DNA of 54,926 bases from JBMNSK01 sp050945155 (GCA_050945155.1 JBMNSK010000006.1:1-54926); one strand, 5' to 3'; positions 8,579-17,625 are shown, numbered from the stretch's first letter. The notes: generated by a model not told the origin, from the letters alone. Numbers and translations: made by a program.

Positions 8579-9646
8579 TTATCTTCCGTCATACATCTTT
8601 GCATAATAGGCTTGATAGTCCCCAGAAACCACATGCTCAACCCATTCACCATGGGCTTGGTACCAGTCCAGGGTCTTTACAATACCGTCCTCAAATTTCG
8701 TCTCGGGAAACCACCCAAGATCGTGGCGAATCTTTTCAGGGTCAATACCATAGCGGCGGTCATGGCCCTTTCGGTCGGTCACATGTTTTATCAGATTTTC
8801 ATCAACACTTGCATCGAGGTTATGAACATAGTCAATGATGGTCTTTACGATGGTTATATTCGTGCGTTCGTTATGGCCACCAACGTTATACACTTCCCCA
8901 TCGACGCCGTGAGATACAACCATATCGATAGCTTTGCAATGGTCCTCAACATAAAGCCAATCGCGGATCTGCAAACCGTCACCATAAACCGGCAAATCTT
9001 TATGATGAAGGCAGTTGTTATACATAAGAGGAATAAGCTTTTCGGGGAACTGGAACGGGCCATAGTTATTCGAACAGCGCGTAATGTTCACTGGCAATTT
9101 GTACGTGTCTCTAAATGCCTGAACAAAAAGGTCCGCTGCAGCTTTTGAAGCGCTGTAGGGGCTGTGGGGAACAAGTGGCATTGTTTCGACGAAGAACGTG
9201 TCTGGCTCATCTGCGCGCAAGGTTCCGTATACCTCATCTGTTGAAACCTGCAGGTATTTCACGCCCGGTCTGTACTCATCATCGCCACAAAGCCAAGCGT
9301 TTTTCGCACACTGCAGCAGGTTAACAGTGCCCTCAACATTGGTTTTCACAAAAGCGGATGGGTCCGAAATGGAGCGATCAACGTGAGACTCTGCAGCAAA
9401 ATTCACTACGTAGTCAATTTCATATTGCTCGAAAAGGCTGGCAATGGCGGCGGTATCGCAGATATCTGCTTTTACAAAGATATGCCGCGTGTCATCTTGG
9501 ACACTTGCAAGATTTTCTAGATTTCCCGCATAGGTAAGCTTGTCTACATTAACAATGCGAATGTCCTCGTACTTTTTCAGCATATAAAGGACGAAGTTTG
9601 AACCGATAAAACCTGCTCCACCGGTTACCAGATAGGTTTTAGTCAT
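8579..9646 (-). CDS. rmlB: dTDP-glucose 4,6-dehydratase
   Basis: Converts dTDP-glucose to dTDP-4-keto-6-deoxyglucose with tightly bound NAD. 355 aa extended SDR with VTGGAGFIGSN at the N-terminus, FAAESHVDRSI, STDEVYG, SPYSASKAAAD (Tyr/Lys pair) and CSNNYGPFQFPEKLIP, all typical of RmlB. It sits 14 bases after rmlA and before wecE. rmlC and rmlD are not in this operon, which points to an amino-sugar rather than rhamnose as its product. Confidence 0.96.
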   Translation of the reverse strand: MTKTYLVTGGAGFIGSNFVLYMLKKYEDIRIVNVDKLTYAGNLENLASVQDDTRHIFVKADICDTAAIASLFEQYEIDYVVNFAAESHVDRSISDPSAFVKTNVEGTVNLLQCAKNAWLCGDDEYRPGVKYLQVSTDEVYGTLRADEPDTFFVETMPLVPHSPYSASKAAADLFVQAFRDTYKLPVNITRCSNNYGPFQFPEKLIPLMYNNCLHHKDLPVYGDGLQIRDWLYVEDHCKAIDMVVSHGVDGEVYNVGGHNERTNITIVKTIIDYVHNLDASVDENLIKHVTDRKGHDRRYGIDPEKIRHDLGWFPETKFEDGIVKTLDWYQAHGEWVEHVVSGDYQAYYAKMYDGR

Positions 9647-9660
9647 TGAGGGCCTTTCTA

Positions 9661-10572
9661 TTAATCTTGCCCATCTTTTGTTCGTTTCATATAGATGCGG
9701 TGCTCGGCGACGCGCTTTAAGTGCCTTCCGTATCCTGATTTACCATACCGCTTAATTGCATCTTCAAGCTGGTCAATCGTAATCCATCCCATGAAGTAGG
9801 CAATTTCTTCGGGAAGTGAAATGCCGAGACCCTGACTCTTTTCAATGGTGCGAACAAACTGGCTTGCCTCAAAAAGCGAGTCCATGGTGCCGGTATCGAG
9901 CCAGGTATAACCACGGCCTAAAGTCACTACATCGAGCGCATCAGCTTCAAGATACATTTGGTTGAGCGTTGTAATTTCCAGTTCGCCGCGCGCGGATGGT
10001 CGTACCTGCTTTGCAAAGTCGCAAACCCGCTCATCATAAAAATAAAGTCCTGTCACCGCATAATTGCTCTTTGGATGTTCTGGTTTCTCTTCGATAGAAA
10101 TTGCTTGGAAGTTTTCGTCAAACTCGACGACTCCATAGCGCTCAGGATCGTCAACCCAGTAACCAAATACTGTCGCGCCCTTTCCTGACTCAGCATGGCG
10201 AACGGCTCGATCAAGGTGGCGCCCAAGTCCGTTACCGTAGAAGATATTGTCACCGAGTATGAGCGCACAAGGACCACCATTAATGAATTTCTCCCCAATA
10301 AGGAATGCTTGAGCAAGTCCTTCGGGCTTTTCTTGAACGGCGTAAGAGAGCTCAACACCAAAGTCTGACCCGTCACCTAACAACTCCTCAAACCGAGGCA
10401 AATCTTCCGGCGTTGAGATAATGAGGATGTCGCGAATTCCCGCCAACATAAGGGTTGAAAGCGGGTAATAAATCATGGGTTTGTCATAAACCGGGAGGAG
10501 TTGCTTGGAGGTTACGCGCGTGAGTGGGTATAGACGAGTACCAGAACCTCCAGCCAGAATGATGCCTTTCAT
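9661..10572 (-). CDS. rmlA: Glucose-1-phosphate thymidylyltransferase
   Basis: First gene of the sugar operon. It makes dTDP-glucose from glucose-1-phosphate and dTTP. 303 aa, with MKGIILAGGSGTRLYPLT (nucleotide-binding loop), KQLLPVYDKPMIYYPLSTLM, LGDNIFYG and GRGYTWLDTGT. GGGAGA lies 7 bases before the ATG. The promoter is about 45 bases upstream. Confidence 0.97.
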   Translation of the reverse strand: MKGIILAGGSGTRLYPLTRVTSKQLLPVYDKPMIYYPLSTLMLAGIRDILIISTPEDLPRFEELLGDGSDFGVELSYAVQEKPEGLAQAFLIGEKFINGGPCALILGDNIFYGNGLGRHLDRAVRHAESGKGATVFGYWVDDPERYGVVEFDENFQAISIEEKPEHPKSNYAVTGLYFYDERVCDFAKQVRPSARGELEITTLNQMYLEADALDVVTLGRGYTWLDTGTMDSLFEASQFVRTIEKSQGLGISLPEEIAYFMGWITIDQLEDAIKRYGKSGYGRHLKRVAEHRIYMKRTKDGQD

Positions 10573-10613
10573 GCGAAGTCTCCCTTTATGTCTCGGTTCT
10601 CGATTTAGCTTGT

Positions 10614-10642
10614 ATTATAACTGAGGCATTCGTGAGCTTTAA
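10614..10642 (-). promoter_or_regulatory. Probable promoter of the rmlA sugar operon
   Basis: Read on the minus strand: a perfect TATAAT at 10619-10614, with a weak -35 TTAAAG at 10642-10637 and a 17-base spacer. It lies about 42 bases upstream of the rmlA start, with no other strong -10 nearby. Confidence 0.55.
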
Positions 10643-10750
10643 GATATGTGTAGGTACTACGTAATTGTAAAAACAAGGAAGTAAACGTTTCGTCGTAGAG
10701 CTTGAAGATAAAGGTCGAATCACCTAAAAAGAAGCCTAGACAATAGAAAA

Positions 10751-10784
10751 TGGGGCGGGAGGTTAAAGGCCTGGTCCCGCCCCA
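10751..10784 (-). terminator. Strong hairpin, probable terminator downstream of the permease operon
   Basis: Perfect 10-bp stem TGGGGCGGGA / TCCCGCCCCA (10751-10760 with 10775-10784) and a 14-base loop. On the minus strand it is followed by TTTTC. It is the most distal hairpin of the array at 10751-10971 and insulates the rml promoter from read-through. Confidence 0.6.
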
Positions 10785-10799
10785 TAATCAATCTACTAT

Positions 10800-10971
10800 T
10801 AGAGATATCTTTATAAATCTCCATTGTGTTGGTAGTTTTTACTTCTTTTTAACCTGTGTTTTACTACCAACCGCCTTACCACCTCTATTTTTACACGGTG
10901 AAAAAGGAAGGGCTCTAGGCTTTTTATACAAACTTAGCTGCTTAACTTGGAGAAATCTCCATAGAGCCTTC
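10800..10971 (-). terminator. Array of inverted repeats 3' of the NCS1 permease, including an intrinsic terminator
   Basis: The outer stem GAAGGCTCTA / TAGAGCCCTTC (10907-10917 with 10962-10971, one bulged base) encloses a GGAGA-TTTCTCC hairpin. On the minus strand it is followed by a CTTTTTC tract, as expected for a terminator. A second stem TTGGTAGT / ACTACCAA (10829-10836 with 10863-10870) and a weaker AGAGAT repeat follow. No coding frame is evident in 10643-11034, so this 390-base stretch appears to be non-coding 3' sequence. Confidence 0.5.
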
Positions 10972-11034
10972 GTTCTTGTCACCGATTACGCAAAATAATG
11001 GCGCATAGATTCAAGTAAGGCATGACATCCGTCC

Positions 11035-12588
11035 CTAAGCACCATCTCCAGCACTTGCCACACTCGGCTCAACCGTCGCGGCCTCAGAATCGCTCTTTGC
11101 AGCTTCTTGAGCAGCTCGAGCCCGATCAAGCATCTGAAGTTCTTCTTCGCTCTTAATAATTTCGCCGTCGTTTTGCGCATCTTTCCTATCTTTAAGCAGA
11201 TACCGTTTGATGGCTGGAATCTTTGAACCGATGTAGTAAACCAATCCAGCAACGATGCACGAGAATCCCGTACCGGTAATGAGATAGAACAGTTCGACAC
11301 GACCGACGCCTGCTAGTGGATCGTAAATCGCAAAGTAGGCAATAGCGCCACAGATGAAAGCAACGACGCCCAAAAGGTTAAATCCACCCGTGTAGGAATA
11401 AGGGCCAGGACGGTCCGTACGTAGGATACCCAAGAGGGAGAATTTCTGACGCCGTACGCTGAAGTAGTCCACCAACATGATGATAATAGCCGGACCACCG
11501 ATAAATCCTACAACGGAAAGAAATACGTTGTAGTAGTCCCAAACAATACCTACGAAACCGAGAATAAGAACATAGATTGACCATCCGATGACTACGTAGT
11601 TATAGCGCCACTGAGGACGAACAACTTTTGTGCTTACCGAAAGGCTATACATGGCGGTCGCCATAATAGAAATGTTTGACAGAACAAGCAAAATCAGACA
11701 GAGAATGGCAATAGGTCCGCCTATCTCAGAGAACCAAACTGACGGGTCGCTAGATACCACTCCGGTCATATCAGAAATTGCAAGAGAACCAAATGCGCCC
11801 ACGCAGGTAATTAAGGCGTAGACAAAACCGAAGCCTACCATATAGCCCCAGTAACTCACGCGCTCACTTTTACCTAAACGCGGATATACACCCATTGATC
11901 CATACCAAGCACAGACAAATGCGAGGTTCCACTCGGTAGCAAGCATGAAGTTTTGGTAGAACTCTCCACCACCGCCACCGGTCGCCTGAAGGGCCATAAG
12001 TTCATCCCAAGAGTAGTTAGAGAACACAACCCAAAGAATCACGATGGCCACAATAATAACGCCAGGGATAACAACGTAAGAAACACGCGTGATTGCCTTT
12101 GGCCCCATAAGAGCAATAGCGGCACCAATAATTACGCAGGTTGCTCCTAGCCACGGAATCCAAGCTTCCGATAGCGTTTGTCCGGTTGCAATGCCGTACA
12201 AACTCTCCAAAGAAGTGCCGTAAATCTGGGTAAGAATAGCTTCCCAACCCCAGGTGGAAAGCATAAAGATAAACCAGAGCACCACCATACCTTTATGCCC
12301 AAACACTGCTCGCTGGTAAATAAAGGTGTCGATGCCGTGGCGTGCGGGAATAATTACCGCAAGTAAATAAATAATCGAGAAGATAACAACTACGCCAATA
12401 ATGTTTGCGAGAGCTGCCTTTAATCCTAAGACTGATACTACGGTTCCTCCTTGGGTGAAACACCAGGGAGCCAAGGACCAAATAGAGGTAACCGCTGCCA
12501 TGGCCCAAAATCCCATGGTGCGCTCTTTTTTCATGGTTGGGGCAATACCGAATACAGCCTCATCAGTAGCATTGCGCTCATTACTCAT
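11035..12588 (-). CDS. NCS1-family nucleobase/allantoin/cytosine-type permease
   Basis: 517 aa membrane protein with about twelve helices and the NCS1 (CodB/PucI/Mhp1) pattern. WSLAPWCFTQGG lies in helix 1, PARHGIDTFIYQRAVFG before helix 3, and LSTWGWEAILTQIYG follows. The substrate is a nucleobase, hydantoin, allantoin or similar amide ring compound imported with Na+ or H+. Start ATG 12588 has GAGGTGA 8 bases upstream; a TTG at 12594 would be too close to it. The tail is acidic and Ala/Glu-rich. It is the last gene of a three-gene operon with a microprotein and a nitrilase-type hydrolase, so the cargo is probably something that hydrolase cleaves (inference). Confidence 0.88.
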   Translation of the reverse strand: MSNERNATDEAVFGIAPTMKKERTMGFWAMAAVTSIWSLAPWCFTQGGTVVSVLGLKAALANIIGVVVIFSIIYLLAVIIPARHGIDTFIYQRAVFGHKGMVVLWFIFMLSTWGWEAILTQIYGTSLESLYGIATGQTLSEAWIPWLGATCVIIGAAIALMGPKAITRVSYVVIPGVIIVAIVILWVVFSNYSWDELMALQATGGGGGEFYQNFMLATEWNLAFVCAWYGSMGVYPRLGKSERVSYWGYMVGFGFVYALITCVGAFGSLAISDMTGVVSSDPSVWFSEIGGPIAILCLILLVLSNISIMATAMYSLSVSTKVVRPQWRYNYVVIGWSIYVLILGFVGIVWDYYNVFLSVVGFIGGPAIIIMLVDYFSVRRQKFSLLGILRTDRPGPYSYTGGFNLLGVVAFICGAIAYFAIYDPLAGVGRVELFYLITGTGFSCIVAGLVYYIGSKIPAIKRYLLKDRKDAQNDGEIIKSEEELQMLDRARAAQEAAKSDSEAATVEPSVASAGDGA

Positions 12589-12603
12589 CGTCAATCACCT
12601 CGC

Positions 12604-12780
12604 TTAGACCACGCCGATAGCGATGACGATGACGCAGAAAATTGCGAGCACCACCATGCCAATATAATCGCCTTTGGTAAGGCGCTTTACTTCTTCATCT
12701 TCTGATGTTTCGATGATTCCGACGCGTCGGTCAATCTCTTCATCAAGAAGCTCCTTCATACTTTTTTCTTCTTCAGCCAT
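12604..12780 (-). CDS. 58-aa single-span membrane microprotein
   Basis: Reading back from ATG 12780 gives a 58-codon frame ending in TAA at 12604. The protein has a strongly acidic soluble half (residues 2-37, MAEEEKSMKELLDEEIDRR at the start) and one hydrophobic helix (about 39-57) ending in IAIGVV. The SD GGGAGGT lies 5 bases before the ATG. It starts 2 bases after the hydrolase stop and ends 15 bases before the permease start. It is probably an accessory subunit of the NCS1 permease, as small partners exist for other symporters (inference). Confidence 0.85.
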   Translation of the reverse strand: MAEEEKSMKELLDEEIDRRVGIIETSEDEEVKRLTKGDYIGMVVLAIFCVIVIAIGVV

Positions 12781-12782
12781 AG

Positions 12783-13613
12783 TTACCTCCCGAGAGTCGG
12801 ATCAATGAGGGAATGGTAGGTCTCAGGATTTCGGTCGCGAAGCAGCACATAGTACCCATTACGAAGATCAGGCAGTTCGTCGGTGTTGACGGTCGCTTGA
12901 ATTGCGCACTCCCGATCTTTTGCCTGAACGATGGTTCGGCCAAGAGGACCAACGATTTTGCTCTTTCCGAAATACGTGAGGGTTTTGTCCGTTCCAACCT
13001 GGTTGCATGAGGCAAGGTAAACGACATTGTCGAAAGACCGAGCGCTCATCACAATGTCCCAGTCGCCGTCTTGCGGCGCCTCCCAAGCTGCGGGAACAAT
13101 GATTATCTCGGCACCGTGCAGCGCAAGAATGCGCGCTACTTCGGGATAGGCAGTATCCCAGCAAATCATGATGCCGATTTTTCCAAGTTTCGTATCAAAT
13201 ACGGGATAGTCGGTGCCCTTCTCAAGAAAGTCCGTATCCACCCCTTCAACGAGATGAGACTTGCGGTAACACCCAATGGGCTTTCCCTCATCATCGATGA
13301 GCGCTGCTGCGTTATAGCAGACATCTTTTCCGTCTTTCTTTGCTTTTTCGACAAAGCCAAAGACCAGATGAACGCCAAATTGAGCAGCTGCCTTTGCAAG
13401 ACGCTTAATGGATTCACCGTCGGGAAACGTTTCCGCAAGTTGAGGATAGAGCTCGCCACATTCATAACCAGTTACAGCGAGCTCGGGGAAAACAATGAGA
13501 TCGATCGCAGCATCATGGGTAACCTTTTCCATCCAAGAAATCATTTTTTGGATATTGGATTCTTTGTCACCGAGACTGCAGTCGATCTGCACACAAGCAA
13601 TGGTCACTTGCAT
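12783..13613 (-). CDS. Nitrilase-superfamily carbon-nitrogen hydrolase
   Basis: 276 aa, standard length for stand-alone omega-amidase/carbamoylase-like members. The Glu-Lys-Cys triad is complete: E44 in IVFPELAVTGYE, K118 in GCYRKSHLVEG and C151 in GIMICWDTAYPE. It hydrolyses an amide or N-carbamoyl bond and releases ammonia. It leads the permease operon, with AAAGGAGAGG before the ATG. A role in breaking down the imported compound (a ureido or amide product) is inferred from the pairing. The exact substrate is not readable. Confidence 0.88.
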   Translation of the reverse strand: MQVTIACVQIDCSLGDKESNIQKMISWMEKVTHDAAIDLIVFPELAVTGYECGELYPQLAETFPDGESIKRLAKAAAQFGVHLVFGFVEKAKKDGKDVCYNAAALIDDEGKPIGCYRKSHLVEGVDTDFLEKGTDYPVFDTKLGKIGIMICWDTAYPEVARILALHGAEIIIVPAAWEAPQDGDWDIVMSARSFDNVVYLASCNQVGTDKTLTYFGKSKIVGPLGRTIVQAKDRECAIQATVNTDELPDLRNGYYVLLRDRNPETYHSLIDPTLGR

Positions 13614-13784
13614 ATCGCACCTCTCCTTTCACTACGTCGGGACAGATAATCGACGCGGAAATGGCATGCTTTATGCCAGTTCTCCGGATGAAATCATTGT
13701 GGCATGGTGCGATACGGCAAATTTAAGGCGCAATATACATATATTTTTGATATTGATGGAGAAAACTCCACGGGGAAAAGAAAG

Positions 13785-13809
13785 GGCGGGAGACTTCGTG
13801 CCTCCCGCC
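13785..13809 (-). terminator. Intrinsic terminator of leuS
   Basis: 8-bp stem GGCGGGAG / CTCCCGCC (13785-13792 with 13802-13809) with a 9-base loop. On the minus strand it is followed by CTTTCTTTTC. It lies 20 bases beyond the leuS stop. Confidence 0.8.
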
Positions 13810-13828
13810 TCATAAAAATCTCAGGCCT

Positions 13829-16396
13829 TTAAACCACGATATTAACCAAACGGCCAGCGACGACAATGACCTTTCTTGGCTCTTTGCCGTCCATATGAGA
13901 AGCCGCCGCCTCGAGCGCTTTGGCCTTTATGGACTCCTCTGCTTCATCCATACCGACCATGATATGCGCTTTCACTTTGCCGTTTATCTGAACGGCAAGT
14001 TCAACTTCTTCAGCTTTTGCCTGCTCCGGATCAAAGTCCGGCCACGACTCATGGTGAATACTCCCCGTTCCGTCTAAGGCAGTGTGCCAAAGCTCTTCAG
14101 CCCAATGAGGAGCAATAGGAGCCAAGAGCTTACAAATTACGTCTGCCACATCAGCATCCAAAGCGCTGAGCTTCTCGCTGGCCTTGCGCTGGTCAAACGA
14201 AGCGGCATGCAGATAATCGCCAGCCGCGTTGCAAAGCTCCATGATGGCAGCAATAGCGGTATTGAAGTTATTGCGGTCAAAGTCATCAATGACCTTACCA
14301 ACGACACGGTGACGCTCGCGGTTAAGTGTCGCAGCAAGTTCGTCTACCTTCGCCTCGGAGCCAGGTTGGTAATAGGTCTCCTCGCCAGCTGCACCAACAA
14401 GGTCATTGACGATACGCCATGCGCGGTTCAAAAACTTATACAAACCTGCAAGGCCACCTTCGTCCCAAAGCAAGTCTTTGTCTGGAGGGCTCATGAAAAG
14501 GATGTATGCTCGGACAGCATCAGCTCCATATTCGCGAATCATATCCTCGGGAGCAATGACATTACCTTTGCTCTTCGACATGGTCTCGCCGTTACCGTCT
14601 TTCACCATACCCTGGCAGAGCAGGTTCGTAAACGGCTCATCAACGTCAATAAGACCCATGTCGCGCAGTGCCTTTGTCCAAAAACGGCTGTAGAGGAGAT
14701 GCAAAATTGCGTGCTCAATGCCGCCGATATATTGGTCAACCGGCATCCACCTATTAACTTTTTCCGTATCAAATGGAGCCGTATCATTGTGCGGATCGGT
14801 ATAGCGCATGTAATACCAGCTCGAACACGTAAAAGTATCCATAGTATCGGTCTCGCGACGTGCCGGACGTCCGCATTTCGGGCAAGTCGTTTTAATGAAC
14901 TCTTCGTGAGTCGCTAAAGTCTCCCCTGCCGCCAAATCAATATCTTCGGGCAGAAGTACGGGAAGGTCTTCTTCAGGAACTGGCACCACACCACAGTGGT
15001 CGCAGTGAATTGCCGGAATCGGATTTCCCCAATAACGCTGACGAGAAATAAGCCAGTCACGCAGGCGGTACTCGGTCTTGGTGTGCCCACGACCGGCTTT
15101 CTCGAGGTCCGCCATGATGGCATCGACTGCAGGAGAATGCTTGCCGCCCACCATACCGGTGTATTTACCGGACTGAACCAAAATACCTTCGGCGTCATAC
15201 GCTTCGTCCCAGTCGACACTCGTAACTTTGCGCTCCTTTACCCCGTCTAATTCCTTAAAGAGCGGATCATCTTTACCCAAGATAATGGGAATGATGGGTA
15301 AATCGTACTTACGGGCAAACTCAAAGTCGCGTTGGTCACCGCAGGGAACAGCCATGACGGCACCGGTACCATAGTCACTTACGACATAGTCAGCAACCCA
15401 AACGGGTACTTTCTCATTGTTTACCGGATTTACCACATAGCGGCCAGTAAATGCACCGTGCTTTTCGCGGTTTCCTTGCGCACGCTCAAGAGCGGTTACT
15501 TTTTCAGCATCTTCGACTACTTTGCGAACCGCCGCTTCATATTCAGTACCCTGAACCATGTCCAGAAGTCCCGGATACTCAGGCGCCAAGAGGAAAAAGC
15601 TGCAGCCGAAAAGCGTGTCAGCACGTGTCGTGAAAACAGTAATAATATCCTTATCACTTGGGTTTTCTGGCGCGTTGCCCTCCTCGTCACAGAGGATAAA
15701 GTCAACATCAGCACCTTCAGAGCGGCCAATCCAGTTTGCCTGCATCTGCTTTACGCGCTCAGGCCACCCGGTTAGCTGCTCTAAGTCATCCAAGAGCTCA
15801 TCTGCATAGGCAGTAATCTTGAAGTACCACTGCGTTAAATCACGACGCTCAACCTCGGAATGGCAGCGCCAACACTTACCTTCAATTACTTGTTCGTTTG
15901 CCAAAACAGTGCCGCAGGATGGACACCAGTTGACAGGAGAGTTCTTGCGCTCAACGAGGCCGCGCTCCCAAAGCTTAAGGAAGATCCACTGACCCCAGCG
16001 GTAGTAATTTGGATCGCAAGCAATAACCGTGCGGTCCCAATCGTAGGAAAAACCCATGCGCTTAAAAGATGCACGTTGCTTGTCGATGTTGGCATAGGTC
16101 CACTTTGCCGGATGGGTATTATTTTTGATTGCCGCATTTTCTGCAGGCAGACCAAATGCGTCCCATCCCATAGGATGGAGCACATCGTATCCGCGCATGG
16201 TAGAATAGCGTGCGACAACGTCGCCAATGGTGTAGTTGCGAACGTGTCCCATATGAATATCGCCAGAAGGGTATGGGAACATTTCGAGCACATACTTCTT
16301 TGGTTTCGTGGAGTCCTCACGAACCTTGTAGAGCTCCCAGTCTTCCCATTGTTTTTGCCAGCGTGGTTCAATCTCGTGTGGGTTATAGGCCTTCAT
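13829..16396 (-). CDS. leuS: Leucyl-tRNA synthetase
   Basis: 855 aa class Ia synthetase charging tRNA-Leu. Motifs are HMGH (HIGH signature) in YPSGDIHMGHVRNYT, ETMSKSKGNV (KMSKS) near residue 620, and the CP1 editing domain with GTGAVMAVP. Zinc-type pairs CPSCG and CWRC lie between. GAGGA is 8 bases before ATG 16396. The longer frame to 16414 has no SD, so I prefer the later start. Two leucine tRNA genes lie elsewhere in the window. No T-box leader is visible upstream. Confidence 0.97.
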   Translation of the reverse strand: MKAYNPHEIEPRWQKQWEDWELYKVREDSTKPKKYVLEMFPYPSGDIHMGHVRNYTIGDVVARYSTMRGYDVLHPMGWDAFGLPAENAAIKNNTHPAKWTYANIDKQRASFKRMGFSYDWDRTVIACDPNYYRWGQWIFLKLWERGLVERKNSPVNWCPSCGTVLANEQVIEGKCWRCHSEVERRDLTQWYFKITAYADELLDDLEQLTGWPERVKQMQANWIGRSEGADVDFILCDEEGNAPENPSDKDIITVFTTRADTLFGCSFFLLAPEYPGLLDMVQGTEYEAAVRKVVEDAEKVTALERAQGNREKHGAFTGRYVVNPVNNEKVPVWVADYVVSDYGTGAVMAVPCGDQRDFEFARKYDLPIIPIILGKDDPLFKELDGVKERKVTSVDWDEAYDAEGILVQSGKYTGMVGGKHSPAVDAIMADLEKAGRGHTKTEYRLRDWLISRQRYWGNPIPAIHCDHCGVVPVPEEDLPVLLPEDIDLAAGETLATHEEFIKTTCPKCGRPARRETDTMDTFTCSSWYYMRYTDPHNDTAPFDTEKVNRWMPVDQYIGGIEHAILHLLYSRFWTKALRDMGLIDVDEPFTNLLCQGMVKDGNGETMSKSKGNVIAPEDMIREYGADAVRAYILFMSPPDKDLLWDEGGLAGLYKFLNRAWRIVNDLVGAAGEETYYQPGSEAKVDELAATLNRERHRVVGKVIDDFDRNNFNTAIAAIMELCNAAGDYLHAASFDQRKASEKLSALDADVADVICKLLAPIAPHWAEELWHTALDGTGSIHHESWPDFDPEQAKAEEVELAVQINGKVKAHIMVGMDEAEESIKAKALEAAASHMDGKEPRKVIVVAGRLVNIVV

Positions 16397-16488
16397 TGAT
16401 TCGTCCTCATTCATGCCAGAATAATCGGCTTTTCTCGTGTGAAAACATACGGACAGTATCTTACTTCGAAGCCCGTCCGAACGCCATA

Positions 16489-17577
16489 TTATAAAGCATC
16501 AAAATAAGCTAAAAGGTCTGATGAAAGAGATGTAACAAGTTCTTTGCCCGTCTTTGAATCAAAATTAAACTGGGATGACTCCCACGGGCCCGGTACCAAG
16601 AAAGAATGGTTGTGCCCAAGGAAGATAAAATTATCCATCGGGCCCGGTAAACCGAAGAGCCAAACTCCGCCGATGGCAAAGAAAACAAAACAGCATGCTG
16701 CTGCAACCCACGCTGCCTTTGATTGACGCCCAATGCCAAGAGCAAGCAGAAATCCTGACGCAAACAAAAACGGCCACATATTCAAAACCATATTCGTGAG
16801 CGTCTGCCAAGAGATGATACCGACTGACATCGGAAGAAGCATGACGCCTATGGCGAAGACAAAAATTCCAGTGACAACGCGGCTAAGGAAATGCCCACTC
16901 CAAACAGGGACAATCATGATACCGAGTCCCGCAACACAGAAAGCAAGTGGCCAAAACTGCCACCACTCACTACCCGCAATACGTGATGAGATGATAAGAG
17001 CTGCCAAGAAAAATACAATGGCAAGACCAGCAACAACAGCAAAGAACAGTTTAATGGGATGATTTTCGCCCTCGCCGCTTTCTACCTCATCTTCTATTTC
17101 AGAGGCAGTGCCGGCCATAATAGTCTCATAGATTTTTGCATCAATAGCTTTGCTTTGGTAATAGATTGAACCATCCGCACACGCCTGTGCGTATGATGCC
17201 GGTGCCGGCGGTGGCGTGTGGCTGATGCCAACATATCTACCCTGCCGCGAGGCCTGCATTGCCGCATATGCAGCTGCTGTCCGTGCAGAAATATCAGACC
17301 CTTTCCCGCGCGCCTGCTCGCAATCTACACACCCATAGGTATCGGACTGCACTTCTTCCGGCTCGACATCAAAAGGATGTGAGTCGCCATCGGAAGAAAG
17401 CGGGAGAACCGCCCATAAAAGAAGGTAAGCAAGGGCAATAACACCAAGAGAGAGAAACGCGCCAACTACCGCAATGATTCGAATGACAAGGGGATCCAGA
17501 TTCCAGTAGGAAGCTAAGCCAGCACAAACGCCGCCGATATAACCATGGCTTGACCTTTCAAGGCGCTTGCCTGCCAA
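16489..17577 (-). CDS. PspC-domain envelope protein
   Basis: 362 aa. The N-terminal PspC domain (about 1-65) reads RSSHGYIGGVCAGLASYWNL followed by a membrane helix (LGVIALAYLLLWAVLPLS). A charged linker (about 70-170) contains one CVDC pair. The C-terminal half has six or so helices (about 175-335), then a short extracytoplasmic-type tail. PspC proteins take part in envelope-stress responses. It follows corC by 48 bases in the same direction, so the two are probably cotranscribed. Confidence 0.85.
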   Translation of the reverse strand: MAGKRLERSSHGYIGGVCAGLASYWNLDPLVIRIIAVVGAFLSLGVIALAYLLLWAVLPLSSDGDSHPFDVEPEEVQSDTYGCVDCEQARGKGSDISARTAAAYAAMQASRQGRYVGISHTPPPAPASYAQACADGSIYYQSKAIDAKIYETIMAGTASEIEDEVESGEGENHPIKLFFAVVAGLAIVFFLAALIISSRIAGSEWWQFWPLAFCVAGLGIMIVPVWSGHFLSRVVTGIFVFAIGVMLLPMSVGIISWQTLTNMVLNMWPFLFASGFLLALGIGRQSKAAWVAAACCFVFFAIGGVWLFGLPGPMDNFIFLGHNHSFLVPGPWESSQFNFDSKTGKELVTSLSSDLLAYFDAL

Positions 17578-17625
17578 CGCGAATCCTTTCCTGCAAAAAA
17601 ATACCTGCTAAGGACTCGCGAAAAA

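Noticed and set aside
8560..8652. Longer N-terminus for WecE
   Set aside because: Would place 31 non-family residues inside rmlB. Family start and SD point to 8559.
14084..14917. 277-aa + strand ORF opposite leuS
   Set aside because: Shadow of the conserved leuS frame; codons and composition are not protein-like.
16397..16488. T-box leader before leuS
   Set aside because: Gap is under 100 bases and lacks a T-box GGTGG motif or terminator/antiterminator pair.
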